64,000 nt of DNA from NCBI RefSeq assembly GCF_011045195.1, contig NZ_CP049199.1:5005501-5069500 (forward strand). The letters are read 5' to 3'. This document shows, one piece after another, positions 62,551 through 64,000 of this stretch (within the stretch, counting starts at the first letter, position 1; the number at the start of each line of letters is the position of its first letter). The notes beneath the pieces were generated by a model. The model ran no database searches. It saw nothing but the letters and a program-made list of their open reading frames with translations, and was not told where the DNA came from. The position numbers and the translations under genes were made by a program. Origin of the DNA: Caulobacter soli (lineage in GTDB: Bacteria > Pseudomonadota > Alphaproteobacteria > Caulobacterales > Caulobacteraceae).

Positions 62551-62576
62551 TCAATTCAAACAGATGTTCGAATTGA
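62551..62576. promoter_or_regulatory. Palindromic operator candidate before the PaaI-like gene
   Basis: TCAATTCAAAC and GTTCGAATTGA frame a 4-base centre (AGAT): 10 of 11 positions are complementary. The core TTCAAAC-N4-GTTCGAA matches the sites at 28713 and 29769. It ends 33 bases upstream of the thioesterase start. Confidence 0.6.
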
Positions 62577-62612
62577 CTTCAAGCCTGAGCCCTCGCCGAC
62601 CCGAGCCCCGAC

Positions 62613-63581
62613 CTAGGAGATCAGGTCGGGGCCCTTGGGCGGCGCCGAGCTCTTCTTGGTCCCGACGTCCTTCTGACCCAGGAACGTCCGGCGGAACCAG
62701 GCGGCGACCCCGCCGAACGCGGCCACCACCAGCACCGCGCCCTTTTTCAGGAACACCACCAGGATCGCCAGCAGGCCCAGCTTCTTGGCGGCCGCGGCCC
62801 CGACGCCGGCGGCGATCAGGCCCGCGACGCCGTATTCGGCCATCTTGTCCTGGCCCTTGTGGAAGTCGGCATAGGTCTGGCCCGGCACGAAGCCGGCCTG
62901 GTCGCCGATATGGCTGGCGGCGGCGCGCACCTCGGGCAGGTCGTTGATGCTGGAGATGACGTTCAGGCTCAGCACGCCCTTCCGGCCCAGCAGGCGGATG
63001 TCGTAGTTCAGGGTGTCGACCGACGCATTGCCGGCCTTCAGGTCGCGCGCCCAGATCACCACGTGCCGGGCGGCGTCATAGGTCGGGCGCTCGGCCCAGC
63101 CCACCAGATGCAGGCTGGGATAGCCGGCCTTCTCGCGCTCGGCGTTGTCGTCGGACTCGGACTTGCGCAGGTCGTCCAGCAGCTTGTCGTAGTCGGTGTC
63201 GCGCGCGTCCTTGTCGGCGACATAGCCCGAGTCCTGATAGGTGATCACCGCGCCCCAGGACGGCCCGTCCAGCGGCTTGAAGCGCGCCGGAAAGATCATG
63301 CCCAGCACACCGTCGGCGGCGTCCGGCGGATTGCCCCAGCCCTCGACCAGCACTCGTCGCGAGGCGGCGGCGTCGAGATAGTAGTAGTCGTTTCCGAGAT
63401 TGAGCCTGGCCTTGGCCTCCGGCAGATCCACGACGCCCGTATGGCGTTGAAGCCTGTCCTGCCAGGACAGGTCGGGCGCGGAGGCCGTCACGGCCGGCGG
63501 CGTGGAAGGCTGCTCGGCCGCGAACGCGGGCGCGGCGATGCAAAGAACCATGGCCGCGGCGGCGGCTTCAAACTGACGCAA
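62613..63581 (-). CDS. DUF2167 membrane protein
   Basis: The 322-residue protein has a signal peptide (MVLCIAAPAFAAEQ), a periplasmic domain of about 210 residues with the family stretches WGNPPDAADGVLGMIFP and YQDSGYVADKDARDTDYD, and a C-terminal membrane region (AAAAKKLGLLAILVVFLKKGAVLVV). The pattern fits DUF2167. The start is probably TTG 63581 preceded by GGGGGA; another TTG at 63596 is in frame and no ATG fits. Function unknown; the gene lies divergent from the ligase gene. Confidence 0.83.
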   Translation of the reverse strand: MRQFEAAAAAMVLCIAAPAFAAEQPSTPPAVTASAPDLSWQDRLQRHTGVVDLPEAKARLNLGNDYYYLDAAASRRVLVEGWGNPPDAADGVLGMIFPARFKPLDGPSWGAVITYQDSGYVADKDARDTDYDKLLDDLRKSESDDNAEREKAGYPSLHLVGWAERPTYDAARHVVIWARDLKAGNASVDTLNYDIRLLGRKGVLSLNVISSINDLPEVRAAASHIGDQAGFVPGQTYADFHKGQDKMAEYGVAGLIAAGVGAAAAKKLGLLAILVVFLKKGAVLVVAAFGGVAAWFRRTFLGQKDVGTKKSSAPPKGPDLIS

Positions 63582-63675
63582 GACGTGTTCCCCCAAACAA
63601 CTCAGCCGAAGCTATCGCGGCCATTCGAGCTTGGCCATACGAAAGGCTTGGCCGCGCGGCGATCTCGCGCGTTGA

Positions 63676-64000
63676 ATGGCGACCATGCGCGCCTTCGCCC
63701 ACCTTCTCGACCGGCTGTCCCTGACCAGCTCGCGCAACGCCAAGCTGACCCTGATCAAGGACTTCCTGCGCGAAACGCCCGATCCCGAGCGCGGCTGGGT
63801 GCTGGCGGCCCTGACCGGAGCCTTGTCGTTCAACGCCGCCAAGCCGGCCTTCATCCGCAAGGCGGTGGAGAGCCGGATGGACGCCCAGCTGTTCGCCTGG
63901 TCCTACGACTATGTCGGCGACCTGGCCGAGACCGTCGCCCTGGTCTGGCCGGAAAAGCCCGGCGCCAATCGCGAGCCGGACCTGTCGGAAGTGGTCGAAA
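63676..64000 (+). CDS. ATP-dependent DNA ligase, N-terminal part (runs off the window)
   Basis: About 108 residues are visible. The opening RAFAHLLDRLSLTSSRNAKL and the segment SYDYVGDLAETVALVWP match the N-terminal domain of bacterial ATP-dependent ligases of the type found beside Lig-associated exonuclease. The nucleotidyltransferase KxDG lies beyond the window. The start is 63676 or 63685 (both ATG in frame, MATMRAFAHL). It probably belongs with the exonuclease gene at 60511. Confidence 0.85.
   Translation, partial: MATMRAFAHLLDRLSLTSSRNAKLTLIKDFLRETPDPERGWVLAALTGALSFNAAKPAFIRKAVESRMDAQLFAWSYDYVGDLAETVALVWPEKPGANREPDLSEVVE

Overview
This 64 kb window is a GC-rich chromosomal segment (my reading, roughly two thirds G+C or more) from an alphaproteobacterium, almost certainly Caulobacter or a close relative. 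The strongest marker is a recognisable crescentin gene (creS, 47032-48417). It is supported by flmA/flmB-type flagellin-glycosylation genes (pseB/pseC), a chvI-chvG-hprK-EIIA-HPr operon, a RegB/SenC/RegA cluster and short palindromic intergenic repeats. I see no prophage, insertion sequence, CRISPR array, rRNA or tRNA. The layout is dense, with many divergent and convergent gene pairs, ATGA couplings and several pairs of stop codons that share bases.

Layout. 1-9.9 kb: tail of a membrane protein, an outer-membrane beta-barrel protein, a serine hydrolase, a 2-hydroxyacid dehydrogenase, pyridoxal kinase, an M50 protease with zinc-ribbon and TPR-like parts, adenosylhomocysteinase with a candidate promoter and operator, a CYTH-CHAD protein and biotin synthase. 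10-16.4 kb: HPr, EIIA-Man and short HprK behind ChvG/ChvI, then a large unknown protein and a low-GC membrane protein. 16.3-19.6 kb: pseC/pseB, a periplasmic FliL-like protein and TadA. 19.6-27.8 kb: RluB-type pseudouridine synthase, phospholipid genes (CDP-alcohol phosphotransferase variant, CdsA, PlsC), a CPBP protease, a TMEM175 channel, RsmD and an AsmA protein that probably starts at CTG. 28-30.6 kb: small secreted or membrane proteins, an HAD hydrolase, PhhB and an SDR. 30.7-35.6 kb: RegA, RegB and SenC, PHB depolymerase behind a palindrome, and a YgjP-type metallopeptidase. 36-42 kb: a pore-loop ion channel with a C-terminal zinc ribbon, prolyl oligopeptidase, a CelD/FemAB-like acyltransferase, a 46-residue membrane protein, and a DUF2218/His-rich PadR pair. 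42-48.4 kb: M3 peptidase, MurI, an SRPBCC protein, a DUF4239 protein and crescentin. 48.6-53.7 kb: AhpF, AhpC and OxyR with ATAG-N7-CTAT sites, a TraB/GumN protein and a secreted cyanovirin-N-like protein. 54-64 kb: ffh, rpsP, rimM, Nudix, TesB, a histone-deacetylase-like hydrolase, a 32-residue membrane peptide, three PaaI-type thioesterases, a ligase-associated exonuclease, a DUF2167 protein and the start of an ATP-dependent DNA ligase.

How the parts work together. The window combines envelope sensing (ChvG/ChvI linked to a PTS phosphorelay with HprK), redox control (RegB/RegA, OxyR-AhpCF), phospholipid and acyl-CoA metabolism, cell-shape and flagellar modification functions, and core translation and secretion genes. 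A TCAAAC-N2/4-GTTTGA-like palindrome recurs before three separate lipid or acyl-CoA type genes (28713, 29769 and 62551), which suggests a shared regulator. The least described items are the cyanovirin-N-like secreted protein, three tiny membrane proteins, the zinc-ribbon fusions, the degenerate CDP-alcohol phosphotransferase and the probable CTG start.
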